Of a stretch of 41,882 bases of DNA, positions 32,610-41,182 are shown in pieces. The DNA comes from Ferrithrix thermotolerans DSM 19514 (GTDB lineage: Bacteria; Actinomycetota; Acidimicrobiia; Acidimicrobiales; Ilumatobacteraceae), in NCBI GenBank assembly GCA_945861025.1, contig CAMASN010000027.1, positions 1-41,882 on the forward strand, given 5' to 3'. Position 1 is the first letter of the stretch. Every line of letters begins with the position of its first letter. Both the position numbers and the translations under genes were made by a program. The notes beneath the pieces are model-generated. The model made no database searches. It was not told the origin of the DNA and saw nothing but the letters and a program-made list of their open reading frames with translations.

Positions 32610-33761
32610 ATGTGTGCCCAACGCGTCGCCATTGCTGGCTCAACAGGTTCTATCGGCACTCAAACTCTCGATGTGGTTCGCACTGAACCTGGTGAGTACG
32701 AGATCGTTGCGCTCGGTGTGGGTTCGTCGATTGAGGCGCTCATCGCTCAGGCCAACGAATTTCGACCCAAGCTTGTGGTCGTTGCCGACCCCACCAAGCG
32801 CGCCGCAGTTGCTGTTGCGCTGCCGTTTGCCGAAGTTGTTGGCGACCTAGCCGCGTTGGTCGACGATGCCGATGTAGTGGTCAACGGTGTGGTGGGCTTC
32901 GCCGGCCTTGCAGTCACGGTGGCCACGCTTCGCGCTGGCAAACGATTGGCGCTGGCCAACAAAGAGAGCCTCATCGCCGCCGGCCCGGTTGTGCAACCGT
33001 TGCGCTCCATCGCGGGCGCCGAACTCGTGCCGGTCGATTCCGAGCATTGCGCTGTGCACCAGTGTCTGCGCTCGAGCGCCCGTCCGGCCGCCGAACTCTC
33101 CCGCATCGTGCTCACCGCCAGCGGCGGGCCGTTTCGGGGTCGCACCAGCGCCGAGCTTGCCAACGTTGGGGTCGAGCAAGCGCTGAACCACCCCACGTGG
33201 AAGATGGGCCCCAAGATCACCATTGATTCATCCACGTTGATGAACAAGGGCCTCGAAGTCATCGAGGCCCACGAACTCTTTGGCACGCCGTACGACCAGA
33301 TCGACGTTGTCGTGCATCCCCAATCGGTGATCCACTCGATGGTCGAGTTCACCGATGGCGCCACCATTGCGCAGCTCAGCATGCCCGACATGCGTCTTGC
33401 CATCGGATATGCGCTGGCTTATCCCAATCGCATTGGCACCCCGTTCGGGCGAATCGATTGGACCACCTTGGCCCGCCTCGATTTTGAGGCTCCCGACGTC
33501 GCTACGTTTCGCTGTCTCGCCCTGGCCTATGCGGCCGGGCGGGTGGGCGGCTCGGCGCCAGCGTGGCTCAGCGCCGCCAACGAAGAGGCCGTCGACGCGT
33601 TCCTTGCTGGTCGCATCCGCTGGAGCCAAATCGCCGAGATTTGCGACGCAGTGCTTCAGCAGCACCACGAGACAACCGATATAACAAATATGACCGTAGA
33701 AGACATCGTGCAGGCCGATGCCACTGCACGTCGCATAGCGCACGAGGAGCTCGCTCGATGA
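32610..33761 (+). CDS. dxr: 1-deoxy-D-xylulose 5-phosphate reductoisomerase
   Basis: The 383-residue protein converts DXP to MEP with NADPH, the second step of the MEP isoprenoid pathway. It has AGSTGSIGTQTLD for NADPH, ALANKESLIAAG, VDSEHCAVHQCL and SASGGPFR-type ASGGPFRGR plus HPTWKMGPKITIDSSTLMNK for substrate and metal. The residue after SEH is Cys, where Ser or Asn is usual. The stop overlaps the start of the protease gene (ATGA at 33758). ispG lies two genes on. Confidence 0.96.
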   Translation: MCAQRVAIAGSTGSIGTQTLDVVRTEPGEYEIVALGVGSSIEALIAQANEFRPKLVVVADPTKRAAVAVALPFAEVVGDLAALVDDADVVVNGVVGFAGLAVTVATLRAGKRLALANKESLIAAGPVVQPLRSIAGAELVPVDSEHCAVHQCLRSSARPAAELSRIVLTASGGPFRGRTSAELANVGVEQALNHPTWKMGPKITIDSSTLMNKGLEVIEAHELFGTPYDQIDVVVHPQSVIHSMVEFTDGATIAQLSMPDMRLAIGYALAYPNRIGTPFGRIDWTTLARLDFEAPDVATFRCLALAYAAGRVGGSAPAWLSAANEEAVDAFLAGRIRWSQIAEICDAVLQQHHETTDITNMTVEDIVQADATARRIAHEELAR

Positions 33762-35008
33762 GCAACACATACACCAAGGTTCGTAATGAGATCGTTGCCG
33801 GCGGTGCAGTCGATGCAGTCGACGAAACAGTTGGCGGCCTCAGGGCGGTCGTTGGGGTTGGCGCGTTACTGGCCCTACTCGTGACGCTTGCTATCTCGAA
33901 CATCTGGATCTTCGTGTTTGTAGTGGGCTTATTGACTTCGGTGTTCTTGCACGAGGTCGGACACTTCGTAACGGCGCGCCGCTCGGGCATGAAGGTCACC
34001 CAGTTCTTCATGGGCATGGGGCCGCGGTTGTGGAGCTTTCAGCGCAACGGAGTCGAGTACGGCGTACGCGCCTTGCCGGTTGGCGCATTTGTTCGCATCG
34101 TGGGTATGAACAACCTCGACGAAACCGATCCTGCCGACGAACCGCTTACCTATCGCAGCAAGTCGTATCCAAAGCGACTGCTCGTCATCACTGCCGGGTC
34201 GATGATGCATATGTTCATTGCGATCGTGTTGCTGTTCGGCGTGTACACCGTGGCAGGCAAGAACAGCGCCACAGGCGAGGTGGCCTTTGTCGGCATCGAG
34301 GTTGGCGGGCCGGCCGAGAAGGCGGGCGTACAGCTCGACGACATTGTGGTGAGCAACGACGGTGTGGCAGTCACATCTGCCGAGCAATTCGTTGCTCTGG
34401 TGCATCAACACAAGCCGGGTGACATCGCCGACATCGCAGTGCTACGCGCTGGCACGGCCCTCACGGTGCCGGTGAAGCTCGGAACCAATCCGAATCCGGG
34501 CAGCGAGGGCCTTGCATACTTGGGTGTGAGCTCGGCCGATAAGGCGGCGTTTCAGAACATCCCCCTCACCGAGGCATTCACCAGCAGTTTCACCGACCTC
34601 GGCTCGGCGGCGTGGCAGAGCGCCAAGGGCGTGGTCACGGTGATGAACCCCGCCAACATCATTTCGCACCTCTCGGGCGCCAACACCGACCAATCGACCC
34701 AACCGGTCACTGTGTACGGCATTAGCCGTTTGAGCTCGACTATCGGCCAAGAGACCGGTCTGGCGGGCATTCTGCTCACGCTGGCGGGCATCAATGTGTT
34801 TGTCGGCTTGCTCAATTTGTTCCCGCTACTTCCGTTCGATGGTGGTCACGCTGCAATTGCCACCTACGAACGGCTCCGCTCGCGGCCGGGACGGCGCTAC
34901 ACCGCCGACGTCGCCAAGATGATTCCCGTGGCGATGACGGTCATCGTGTTCTTCGTGTTCGTGCTGTTCGCTGGGTTGTACCTCGATATCACTCGCCCAA
35001 TTGGGTGA
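33758..35008 (+). CDS. Rip1/RseP-type site-2 intramembrane metalloprotease
   Basis: From ATG 33758, overlapping the dxr stop, the protein has 416 residues. The earlier open frame lies inside dxr and is rejected. It has the zinc motif HEVGH in the second membrane segment (VFLHEVGHFV), a PDZ domain (about 180-260; EVGGPAEKAGVQLDDIV), and the distal motif NLFPLLPFDGGH supplying the third ligand. Such enzymes cut anti-sigma factors or other membrane proteins. The dxr-rip1-ispG order is conserved in actinobacteria. The anti-sigma-like protein at 399-1022 is one possible substrate. Confidence 0.94.
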   Translation: MSNTYTKVRNEIVAGGAVDAVDETVGGLRAVVGVGALLALLVTLAISNIWIFVFVVGLLTSVFLHEVGHFVTARRSGMKVTQFFMGMGPRLWSFQRNGVEYGVRALPVGAFVRIVGMNNLDETDPADEPLTYRSKSYPKRLLVITAGSMMHMFIAIVLLFGVYTVAGKNSATGEVAFVGIEVGGPAEKAGVQLDDIVVSNDGVAVTSAEQFVALVHQHKPGDIADIAVLRAGTALTVPVKLGTNPNPGSEGLAYLGVSSADKAAFQNIPLTEAFTSSFTDLGSAAWQSAKGVVTVMNPANIISHLSGANTDQSTQPVTVYGISRLSSTIGQETGLAGILLTLAGINVFVGLLNLFPLLPFDGGHAAIATYERLRSRPGRRYTADVAKMIPVAMTVIVFFVFVLFAGLYLDITRPIG

Positions 35009-35044
35009 CGATCAAGCGCGAAGGTGTTGCAAGGTGGCACACTG

Positions 35045-36262
35045 ATGCCAATGTTTGAGCGCCGTCAGACCCGTCAAATCTTCGTCGGCAAGGTGCCAGT
35101 GGGTGGCAATGCGCCCATCACGGTGCAGTCGATGACGATCACCAAGACCGCCGATGTTGAGGGCACGTTGCAGCAGATCTATGCACTTGCTGCTGCGGGC
35201 TGCGACATCGTCCGCTGCACCTGCAACGAAGCCGAGGCCGCCGAAGGCCTTGCGCAGATCGTTCCGCGATCACCCATTCCGATCATCGCCGACATCCATC
35301 ACCAGTACCGGATGGCATTGGCAGCGCTCGAAGCTGGAGTGCAGGGCTTGCGCCTCAACCCCGGCAACATTCGTCGCCCCGAGCACATCAAGGCTGTTGC
35401 CGCCGAGGCCCGCGATCGCAACGTGCCCATCCGCATTGGCGTCAACGGCGGGTCGCTCGATCCGGCGTTGTACACCAAGTGGGGTGGCATCAAACCCGAG
35501 GCAATGGTCGAGTCGGCAATGCAAGAACTGGCCTACTTTCAAGAGGTCGATTTCGATCTCGTGAAGATCAGCGTGAAGGCATCAAATGTGCCGTTGATGG
35601 TCGAGGCATATCGACAGCTCAGCGAGGCCACCAACGTGCCGTTGCATCTCGGTGTCACTGAAGCTGGGCCACCTCCTGCTGGTTTGGTGAAGGCCACAGC
35701 GGGCATCAGCACGCTGTTGCTCGAAGGCATTGGTGACACCATTCGTTACAGCCTTACTGCCGACCCGGTAGAAGAGGCCCGCGCTGGCCGTCAGTTGCTC
35801 GAGGCGCTCGGATTGCGCGAGCGCAAGAATGTCGACCTCATCGCGTGCCCAAGTTGCGGTCGCGCCGAGGTCGATGTCATCGATGTCGCCAATCGGGCGA
35901 TGAAGGCGTTTGGCGATCGTGAGATTCCGTTACAGGTTGCTGTGATGGGCTGCGTGGTCAATGGTCCGGGCGAAGCTCGCGAAGCCGATATCGGTATTGC
36001 CGCCGGCAACAAACGCGGTCACTTGTTTGTGAAGGGGCGCAACGTTGCTGTTGTGGCCGAGAGCGAAATGGTCGAAGCCTTGGTCGAGTGGGCCGAGTAC
36101 ATCCACGAGCACGGCGCCGAAGCTGCGATTGCTCGAGTCGATACTGCATTGGCCGAACGAGAAGCAGCGAAAGATCGCGCCCAGTTACTCGATGACAAAG
36201 GCGACGACGCCAATCACGCACACGACAAGATCATCGAGATCCGTAAGCGGGTTGAGCACTAG
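35045..36262 (+). CDS. ispG: 4-hydroxy-3-methylbut-2-enyl diphosphate synthase
   Basis: From ATG 35045, with AAGGTGG 7 nt upstream, the protein has 405 residues. ATG 35051 is a near alternative. It has the TIM-barrel segment PITVQSMTITKTADVEGT and the Fe-S ligands CPSCGR and GCVVNGPGEA. It reduces MEcPP to HMBPP in the MEP pathway. A charged tail of about 40 residues follows the usual end. It completes a pair with dxr in one operon. Its 3' end overlaps convergent manA by 4 bp. Confidence 0.96.
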   Translation: MPMFERRQTRQIFVGKVPVGGNAPITVQSMTITKTADVEGTLQQIYALAAAGCDIVRCTCNEAEAAEGLAQIVPRSPIPIIADIHHQYRMALAALEAGVQGLRLNPGNIRRPEHIKAVAAEARDRNVPIRIGVNGGSLDPALYTKWGGIKPEAMVESAMQELAYFQEVDFDLVKISVKASNVPLMVEAYRQLSEATNVPLHLGVTEAGPPPAGLVKATAGISTLLLEGIGDTIRYSLTADPVEEARAGRQLLEALGLRERKNVDLIACPSCGRAEVDVIDVANRAMKAFGDREIPLQVAVMGCVVNGPGEAREADIGIAAGNKRGHLFVKGRNVAVVAESEMVEALVEWAEYIHEHGAEAAIARVDTALAEREAAKDRAQLLDDKGDDANHAHDKIIEIRKRVEH

Positions 36263-37326
36263 CTCGTTGTGTCAACGCCGACGCCGATGCGGTAGACGGT
36301 AGCGGTGCCAACAAGTTCGATGCGTTCGCTATCGAGCGCAACTGCGCACTGACCGCGGGTGAGCCCCACGGTCTCGCCGCTGGTGCAGAGCAACAACTCG
36401 GTGCCTTGAGCGGTGAACGTGATGCTGCCGTCGATCTCGTACACAGAGAATCGAAAGTCGGGGGTTGGTACTGGATAGCGCAGACTCCCATTTGCGGTTG
36501 CCTCCGGAACTGCTACGGGGTCGTGCAGCGGCGTTGTGTCGAGCACGCGCAGCACCTCGCGAGCATCGACAAACTTTGGTGTGAGGCCGCAACGCACCAC
36601 GTTGTCCGAGTTGGCCATGACCTCTACGCCGAGTCCGCCGAGATAGGCGTGCAGGTTTCCGGCACCAAGGTAGATAGCTTCGCCTGGCTCGAGCGCCACG
36701 TAATTGAGCAGCAAGATGATGGCCGCCGATGAGTCGCCGGGGTGCAGTTGGCTGAGCTTGTTGAGCCAGCGACAGCGAGGGTCTTCGTGGTGTGCGGCGG
36801 CATCGAGCAAGGCAGTGAGCGACGGGCGATTGTTGAGCACATGAGCGATGACCTCGCCGACGCCTGTGTTGCGAAGCATGGTGCGCATGTCTGTCGCCGC
36901 AGGGCCAAGCTCGCCGAGCAATGCGTCGGTGCGATCGAGTGGAGCGATGCCGCAGACGGCCTCGAAGCGGGTGAGCGCGCACATCAGTTCGGGCTTATGG
37001 AACGGGTCGCGGTATGTGCGCTGGGGCGCGTCGAGGGCGATGCCGGCAGTGTTCTCGCGTTCGTATCCCTCGAGTGCTTGTTGGCGTGAAGGGTGCACTT
37101 GCAGCGACAGCGGTTGGGCCGCAGCGAGGATCTTTACGAGATAGGGCAGCTTGCCCGCAACAGACTCAAGCGTGCGACCGTCGGCAAGGTGGCTTGGAGC
37201 GCCAGAGTTGGTGCCAAACCATAGTTCGGCTTGCGGTTGACCATTGGGTGCAACACCGAGAAGGTTGGCAATGGCGTTGCGGTCTCCCCATGCGTAGTTC
37301 TGGATGGCCCCGTTGATCAGTTGCAT
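36259..37326 (-). CDS. manA: Class I mannose-6-phosphate isomerase
   Basis: The 355-residue cupin-fold enzyme interconverts mannose 6-phosphate and fructose 6-phosphate. It has the N-terminal YAWGDRNAI, zinc-ligand segments LQVHPSR, DPFHKPELM and GNLHAYLGGLGVEVMANSDN, and VRCGLTPKF. The length fits bacterial type I PMI. A -10 box lies 9 nt before ATG 37326. Together with the fucosidase it touches hexose metabolism, but they are far apart. Confidence 0.95.
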   Translation of the reverse strand: MQLINGAIQNYAWGDRNAIANLLGVAPNGQPQAELWFGTNSGAPSHLADGRTLESVAGKLPYLVKILAAAQPLSLQVHPSRQQALEGYERENTAGIALDAPQRTYRDPFHKPELMCALTRFEAVCGIAPLDRTDALLGELGPAATDMRTMLRNTGVGEVIAHVLNNRPSLTALLDAAAHHEDPRCRWLNKLSQLHPGDSSAAIILLLNYVALEPGEAIYLGAGNLHAYLGGLGVEVMANSDNVVRCGLTPKFVDAREVLRVLDTTPLHDPVAVPEATANGSLRYPVPTPDFRFSVYEIDGSITFTAQGTELLLCTSGETVGLTRGQCAVALDSERIELVGTATVYRIGVGVDTTS

Positions 37327-37335
37327 GCGTAGCAG

Positions 37336-37341
37336 AGGTTA
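37336..37341 (-). promoter_or_regulatory. -10 box for manA
   Basis: On the minus strand TAACCT ends 9 nt before ATG 37326, in a 24-bp gap. It fits a leaderless or very short-leader transcript. Confidence 0.35.
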
Positions 37342-37350
37342 GAGCACCAA

Positions 37351-38010
37351 CTAGAACAGCGTGAGTTCGTCGCGCTTCAGGCCGCGCAGTTCGTCGTAGT
37401 TGACCTCGATCCAGCTGAAGCCTCGAGCTTCAGCGAGCACCTTGGCTTGGGGCTTCACCGACTGGGCAACGAAGATCCCGCGAACTTGACCGAGCGACGA
37501 GTCGAGATGCAGACGCTCGATATAACGGGCAAGTTGTTCGACGCCGTCGATGTCGCCACGACGCTTTACCTCGATGGCTACAACGCCGCCTGCGCCATCG
37601 CGGCAGACCAGATCGATAGGGCCGATTGCGGTTGGATACTCACGCCGTACTAACACCAAGCCGGGTTCGATCGACTCGGGCGACTCGGCCAGCAACACTT
37701 GCAGATGCGCTTCGACGCCGTCTTTTTGCAGACCCGGATCTTCGCCGAGTTCGTGCGCCGCCGTATGCAGCACTTCGAGCAGGTTGATGACCAGTTGCTC
37801 GCCCTTCGGGTTGGCCACGATCCAGTGGTCACCGTTGTCGGTGATGGTGTTGGGAGCGTTCATCCAGTTGAGCGGCTTATACGCGCCACCATCGGCATGA
37901 ATGGCAACGCAACCATCGGCTTTCACCATGATGAGGCGAACCGCTTCGGGGAGATGAGCAGAGAGGCGCCCGTTGTAATCAACGGTGCAGCGAGCGATAA
38001 CAAGACGCAT
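37351..38010 (-). CDS. nucS: Mismatch-specific endonuclease NucS/EndoMS
   Basis: The 219-residue protein matches NucS closely: [34 protein letters not shown], and the nuclease core with D133 (GPIDLVC), E147 and K149 (AIEVKR) and Q159. The C-terminus LKRDELTLF resembles a sliding-clamp-binding tail. NucS cuts both strands at mismatches and replaces MutS/MutL repair in many actinobacteria and archaea. Presence here suggests this organism uses that route, but the rest of the genome is not seen. The next gene in the minus direction is manA, 24 bp on. Confidence 0.95.
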   Translation of the reverse strand: MRLVIARCTVDYNGRLSAHLPEAVRLIMVKADGCVAIHADGGAYKPLNWMNAPNTITDNGDHWIVANPKGEQLVINLLEVLHTAAHELGEDPGLQKDGVEAHLQVLLAESPESIEPGLVLVRREYPTAIGPIDLVCRDGAGGVVAIEVKRRGDIDGVEQLARYIERLHLDSSLGQVRGIFVAQSVKPQAKVLAEARGFSWIEVNYDELRGLKRDELTLF

Positions 38011-38019
38011 GAGGTGGTC

Positions 38020-38025
38020 AGACTA
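38020..38025 (-). promoter_or_regulatory. -10 box for nucS
   Basis: On the minus strand TAGTCT ends 9 nt before ATG 38010, in the 17-bp gap after the UbiB-like gene. The same hexamer precedes clpP. Confidence 0.35.
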
Positions 38026-38027
38026 GG

Positions 38028-39641
38028 TCAGCGTCCGACGTGGTCGCGCATGCGCTTTTGGATGAGGTCTCGGCGCGCTTGAAGGTCGCGGTAGGTCAGT
38101 GATTCGGTAGCGGCCGGAAGGCCGAAGCTGGCCTTCATACCATCGAGGTTGACCTCCATCGCCGACGCATCTACTCCGAGTTCGCGGCCGAGGCGCTCGC
38201 CATGACGTTCGGCGAACAGCATCGAGATGTTGGCGACCTCAGCGAGGATGTCGAGGTTTGGTGCCAGGCGAGCGATTGCTCCATCGAGGAACACCATGTT
38301 CTTCACATAGAGCATCAGTTCTTTGGGAAGGCGTGCGCCATAGCCAAGCAATGCCTTGACCACGCGTTGCACTTCTTTGACGAGCTCTTCGCCGTTGAGT
38401 GTGGTGGGGTCGATGGTGGGCTGGTCGAGATTCAGATCGCGGATGACCGCGTCGAGATCAGTGTCCTTGGGTAATGCTCCCAAATCGCGCAGCGCAGCAA
38501 CTTGGCCCTTGATGTCGTTGGTGGTGGCGCCGAGCATGAGGCGTAAAAATGCCAAGCGACGCTCGTCGCTGAGTCGACCAACGATGCCGAAGTCAAGCAG
38601 CGCGGTGCGGCCGTCGGCGAGCACGAACATGTTGCCGCCGTGCAGGTCGCCGTGGAACAGTCCCTCGATCATTGCGCCTTCCATAAAGGCGATCATGCCC
38701 GAGCGCACAACGGCTTCGGTATCGATGCCGGCGTCGGTCATGCCGATGACGTCGTCGAAGTTGAAGCCCGACACTCGTTCCATCACGAGCACGCGCCGCG
38801 TGACGAGTTTGGGGTGGGGCCGCGGGATCACAAAGCCGTCTTGCTTGAGGTCTTTGAGCACGCGGGCCATGTCGAGCATGTTCGCTGCTTCCATTCGGAA
38901 GTCGAGTTCTTCGACGATGGTTTCGGCGAACAGTTCGACCAAGGCCGGGGGATTAGCGAGAGCAGCGATAGGGATGCGGCCGACGAGGTGTGGCGCGAGC
39001 CATGCCATCACCCGTAGGTCGCGTCGAACGCGGGTGCTCACGGTTGGGCGCTGCACCTTGACCACAACCTGTTCTCCGGTGCGCAGCGTTGCCGCGTGAA
39101 CCTGTGCAATAGAGGCGGCGGCAAGAGGGGTGGTGTCGAAGAACGAGAAGATGTCTTCGATGCGAGCACCGAGGTCGGTCTCTACAGTGAGGCGAACGTC
39201 GGCCCATGGCTCTGGAGCGACCTTGTCTCGGCACAACTTGAACTCGTTCACCAGTTCGGCGGGGAACAGGCCGTCGCCGCTTGAGATGATCTGGCCAAGC
39301 TTGATGTAGGTGGGGCCAAGTTGTTCGGCGGCCTTGCGCAGACGCAACGAAACATCGGCACGGCTCACTTCGGTTGAGCCGTAGCGGCCAAGCCGTTTAC
39401 GGATGAGCCACGGAATAAGCGCACCGCCGAGATGCCGCGTCACAGTGAACACGCGTGTCCCCGGTGGAAGCTTTGAGCCTTTGGTGAGGCTTGGCACTTC
39501 GGCCTGAGCGGCCCGCCGCAGTTTTGCGGCGAGCGGTAGCCACGCAACCGCAGCACGATCGATGACCCACGGACCTGACTCGGTGAAGGATCCCCAACTC
39601 ATGTCGTCGGGGCTCGATTGGCGAGTGAGCTCGTTATTCAT
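38028..39641 (-). CDS. ABC1/UbiB (AarF) family atypical kinase
   Basis: The 537-residue protein has the UbiB hallmarks: KxGQ motif YIKLGQIISS (114-117), the Ala-rich loop AAASIAQVHAA, the Lys of VVVKVQRP, HGDLHGGN (about 328-335) and LLDFGIVG. UbiB-like proteins are ATPases that support quinone or lipid biosynthesis at the membrane. The C-terminal part has no clear membrane helix. The family function in actinobacteria is not settled. It starts at ATG 39641, 86 bp from the divergent transporter. Confidence 0.92.
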   Translation of the reverse strand: MNNELTRQSSPDDMSWGSFTESGPWVIDRAAVAWLPLAAKLRRAAQAEVPSLTKGSKLPPGTRVFTVTRHLGGALIPWLIRKRLGRYGSTEVSRADVSLRLRKAAEQLGPTYIKLGQIISSGDGLFPAELVNEFKLCRDKVAPEPWADVRLTVETDLGARIEDIFSFFDTTPLAAASIAQVHAATLRTGEQVVVKVQRPTVSTRVRRDLRVMAWLAPHLVGRIPIAALANPPALVELFAETIVEELDFRMEAANMLDMARVLKDLKQDGFVIPRPHPKLVTRRVLVMERVSGFNFDDVIGMTDAGIDTEAVVRSGMIAFMEGAMIEGLFHGDLHGGNMFVLADGRTALLDFGIVGRLSDERRLAFLRLMLGATTNDIKGQVAALRDLGALPKDTDLDAVIRDLNLDQPTIDPTTLNGEELVKEVQRVVKALLGYGARLPKELMLYVKNMVFLDGAIARLAPNLDILAEVANISMLFAERHGERLGRELGVDASAMEVNLDGMKASFGLPAATESLTYRDLQARRDLIQKRMRDHVGR

Positions 39642-39689
39642 TCACTCATTCTGCCGTGCAATTGCTGTGCGCAGGAAGCCCGAGCAATG

Positions 39690-39718
39690 GTGACAGTTGC
39701 CCCAACGCCGTCTACGGT
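39690..39718 (+). promoter_or_regulatory. Promoter for the MFS transporter
   Basis: GTGACA (39690-39695) and TACGGT (39713-39718) are separated by 17 bp, a good -35/-10 pair. The -10 ends 9 nt before GTG 39728. It is the most complete housekeeping-type promoter seen in the window and sets the start of the transporter. Confidence 0.55.
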
Positions 39719-39727
39719 AACTCTGTT

Positions 39728-41182
39728 GTGACCGCAACTACTTCCCGCGCTGCGTCGATCGTCGATCCGGTGTCGATCTTTGGTCGACGTGTCGAATACA
39801 AGTACATCGTTGCTGCGGTGCTTGTGTCGGCGTTGTTCCTCGACATTCTCGACACCACCATCGTGAACGTGGCGCTGCCAACCTTGGGTCAGCAGTTCGG
39901 CGCTGGCTCCACAGAGTGGGTGGTTGTTGGCTACACGCTGAGCTTGGCGGTGTTCATTCCGGCGTCGGGTTGGCTCGGCGATCGTGTCGGTACCAAGCGT
40001 GTCTTTCTGTTTGCGTTTGCAATGTTCCTTGGCGCTTCAGCGCTGTGCGGCGCTGCGCAATCCATCAACCAACTGATTGCGTTTCGTGTACTGCAAGGTG
40101 TTGGCGGCGGCATGCTCACGCCGGTTGGCCTGGCGATGATGTTCCGTGTGTTCCCGCCCGCCGAACGTGCCCGAGTCTCGACACTGATGATGATCCCCAC
40201 GCTCGCTGCGCCTGCGTTGGGACCGGTGATCGGAGGGTTCCTCGTTACGAATGCCGGATGGCGTTGGATCTTCTATGTGAACGTCCCAGTTGGCTTGGTC
40301 GCTTTCGTGGTGGGGTTCAAGTTGCTGCGCGAACACAGCGAGCCCGACTGCGGTTCGTTCGATGTCGCTGGATTCGTGTTGTCGGGCGCTGGTCTGGCGT
40401 CGTTTGTGTATGCGCTGAGCCAGGGGCCTCGCGGCGGATGGACCTCGCCGCAGGTGTTGCTGTTTGGCGTCGCCGGTATTGCAATGCTCACGGCGATGGT
40501 GCGGGTCGAGACGCGCAAAACACACCCGATGCTCACCCTCTCGTTGCTGCGCGATCGCATGTTCCGAAATTCGAACATCGTGAGTGCTTTCTCGATCTCG
40601 AGCTTTCTCGGACTGTTGTTTGTGTTGCCCGCGTATCTGCAGAGCCTGCGCGGGCTCAGCGCGCAAGCCTCAGGGTTAGTCACATTTCCACAAGCCATCG
40701 GTGTCGGCTGCTCTACATTCATTGCCGGTTCGCTTTACAAGCGCGTGGGCCCGCGCCGACTCATCTTTGTCGGGCTGTTCTTGTCGTCGCTCACGATCTT
40801 CGCGTTCTACTGGCTCACTCTCGACACCAACCTTTGGTGGATTCGCGGCCTCATGCTGTTGCGCGGGTTCTGCATGGGATTCGCGTTCGTGCCGATGCAG
40901 GCGTCGAGCTACGCAACCATCGCGCCAACCGACAACGGTCGCGCCTCGTCTATCTTCAGCACCCAGCGGCAAGTGGCCATATCGATTGCTGTTGCGATAC
41001 TCGGAACGATCCTGACGCACTACGTGGTGCTTGGTGTCGACGGCCTTGCGGTCGATAGAAGTGGTGCGCTCGATGGATTCCACATCACGTTCCTGGTTGC
41101 CGCCGGACTCGCGCTCGTTGGCTCGTTCGCAGCGCTACTCATCCGCGACAAAGACGCGGCCGCAACGATGGCGATGCGCTGA
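39728..41182 (+). CDS. DHA2-family MFS multidrug efflux transporter
   Basis: From GTG 39728 the protein has 484 residues. The frame is open from 39656, but the promoter lies inside that part. It has about 14 membrane segments, the DHA2 size. Motif D1-like LDTTIVNVALP is in TM1, motif A-like GWLGDRVGTKR after TM2, and antiporter motif C in TM5 (APALGPVIGGFLV). It should export hydrophobic compounds by proton antiport. The substrate is unknown. The stop overlaps the start of the CoA-transferase (TGATG), so the two are coupled. Confidence 0.93.
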   Translation: MTATTSRAASIVDPVSIFGRRVEYKYIVAAVLVSALFLDILDTTIVNVALPTLGQQFGAGSTEWVVVGYTLSLAVFIPASGWLGDRVGTKRVFLFAFAMFLGASALCGAAQSINQLIAFRVLQGVGGGMLTPVGLAMMFRVFPPAERARVSTLMMIPTLAAPALGPVIGGFLVTNAGWRWIFYVNVPVGLVAFVVGFKLLREHSEPDCGSFDVAGFVLSGAGLASFVYALSQGPRGGWTSPQVLLFGVAGIAMLTAMVRVETRKTHPMLTLSLLRDRMFRNSNIVSAFSISSFLGLLFVLPAYLQSLRGLSAQASGLVTFPQAIGVGCSTFIAGSLYKRVGPRRLIFVGLFLSSLTIFAFYWLTLDTNLWWIRGLMLLRGFCMGFAFVPMQASSYATIAPTDNGRASSIFSTQRQVAISIAVAILGTILTHYVVLGVDGLAVDRSGALDGFHITFLVAAGLALVGSFAALLIRDKDAAATMAMR

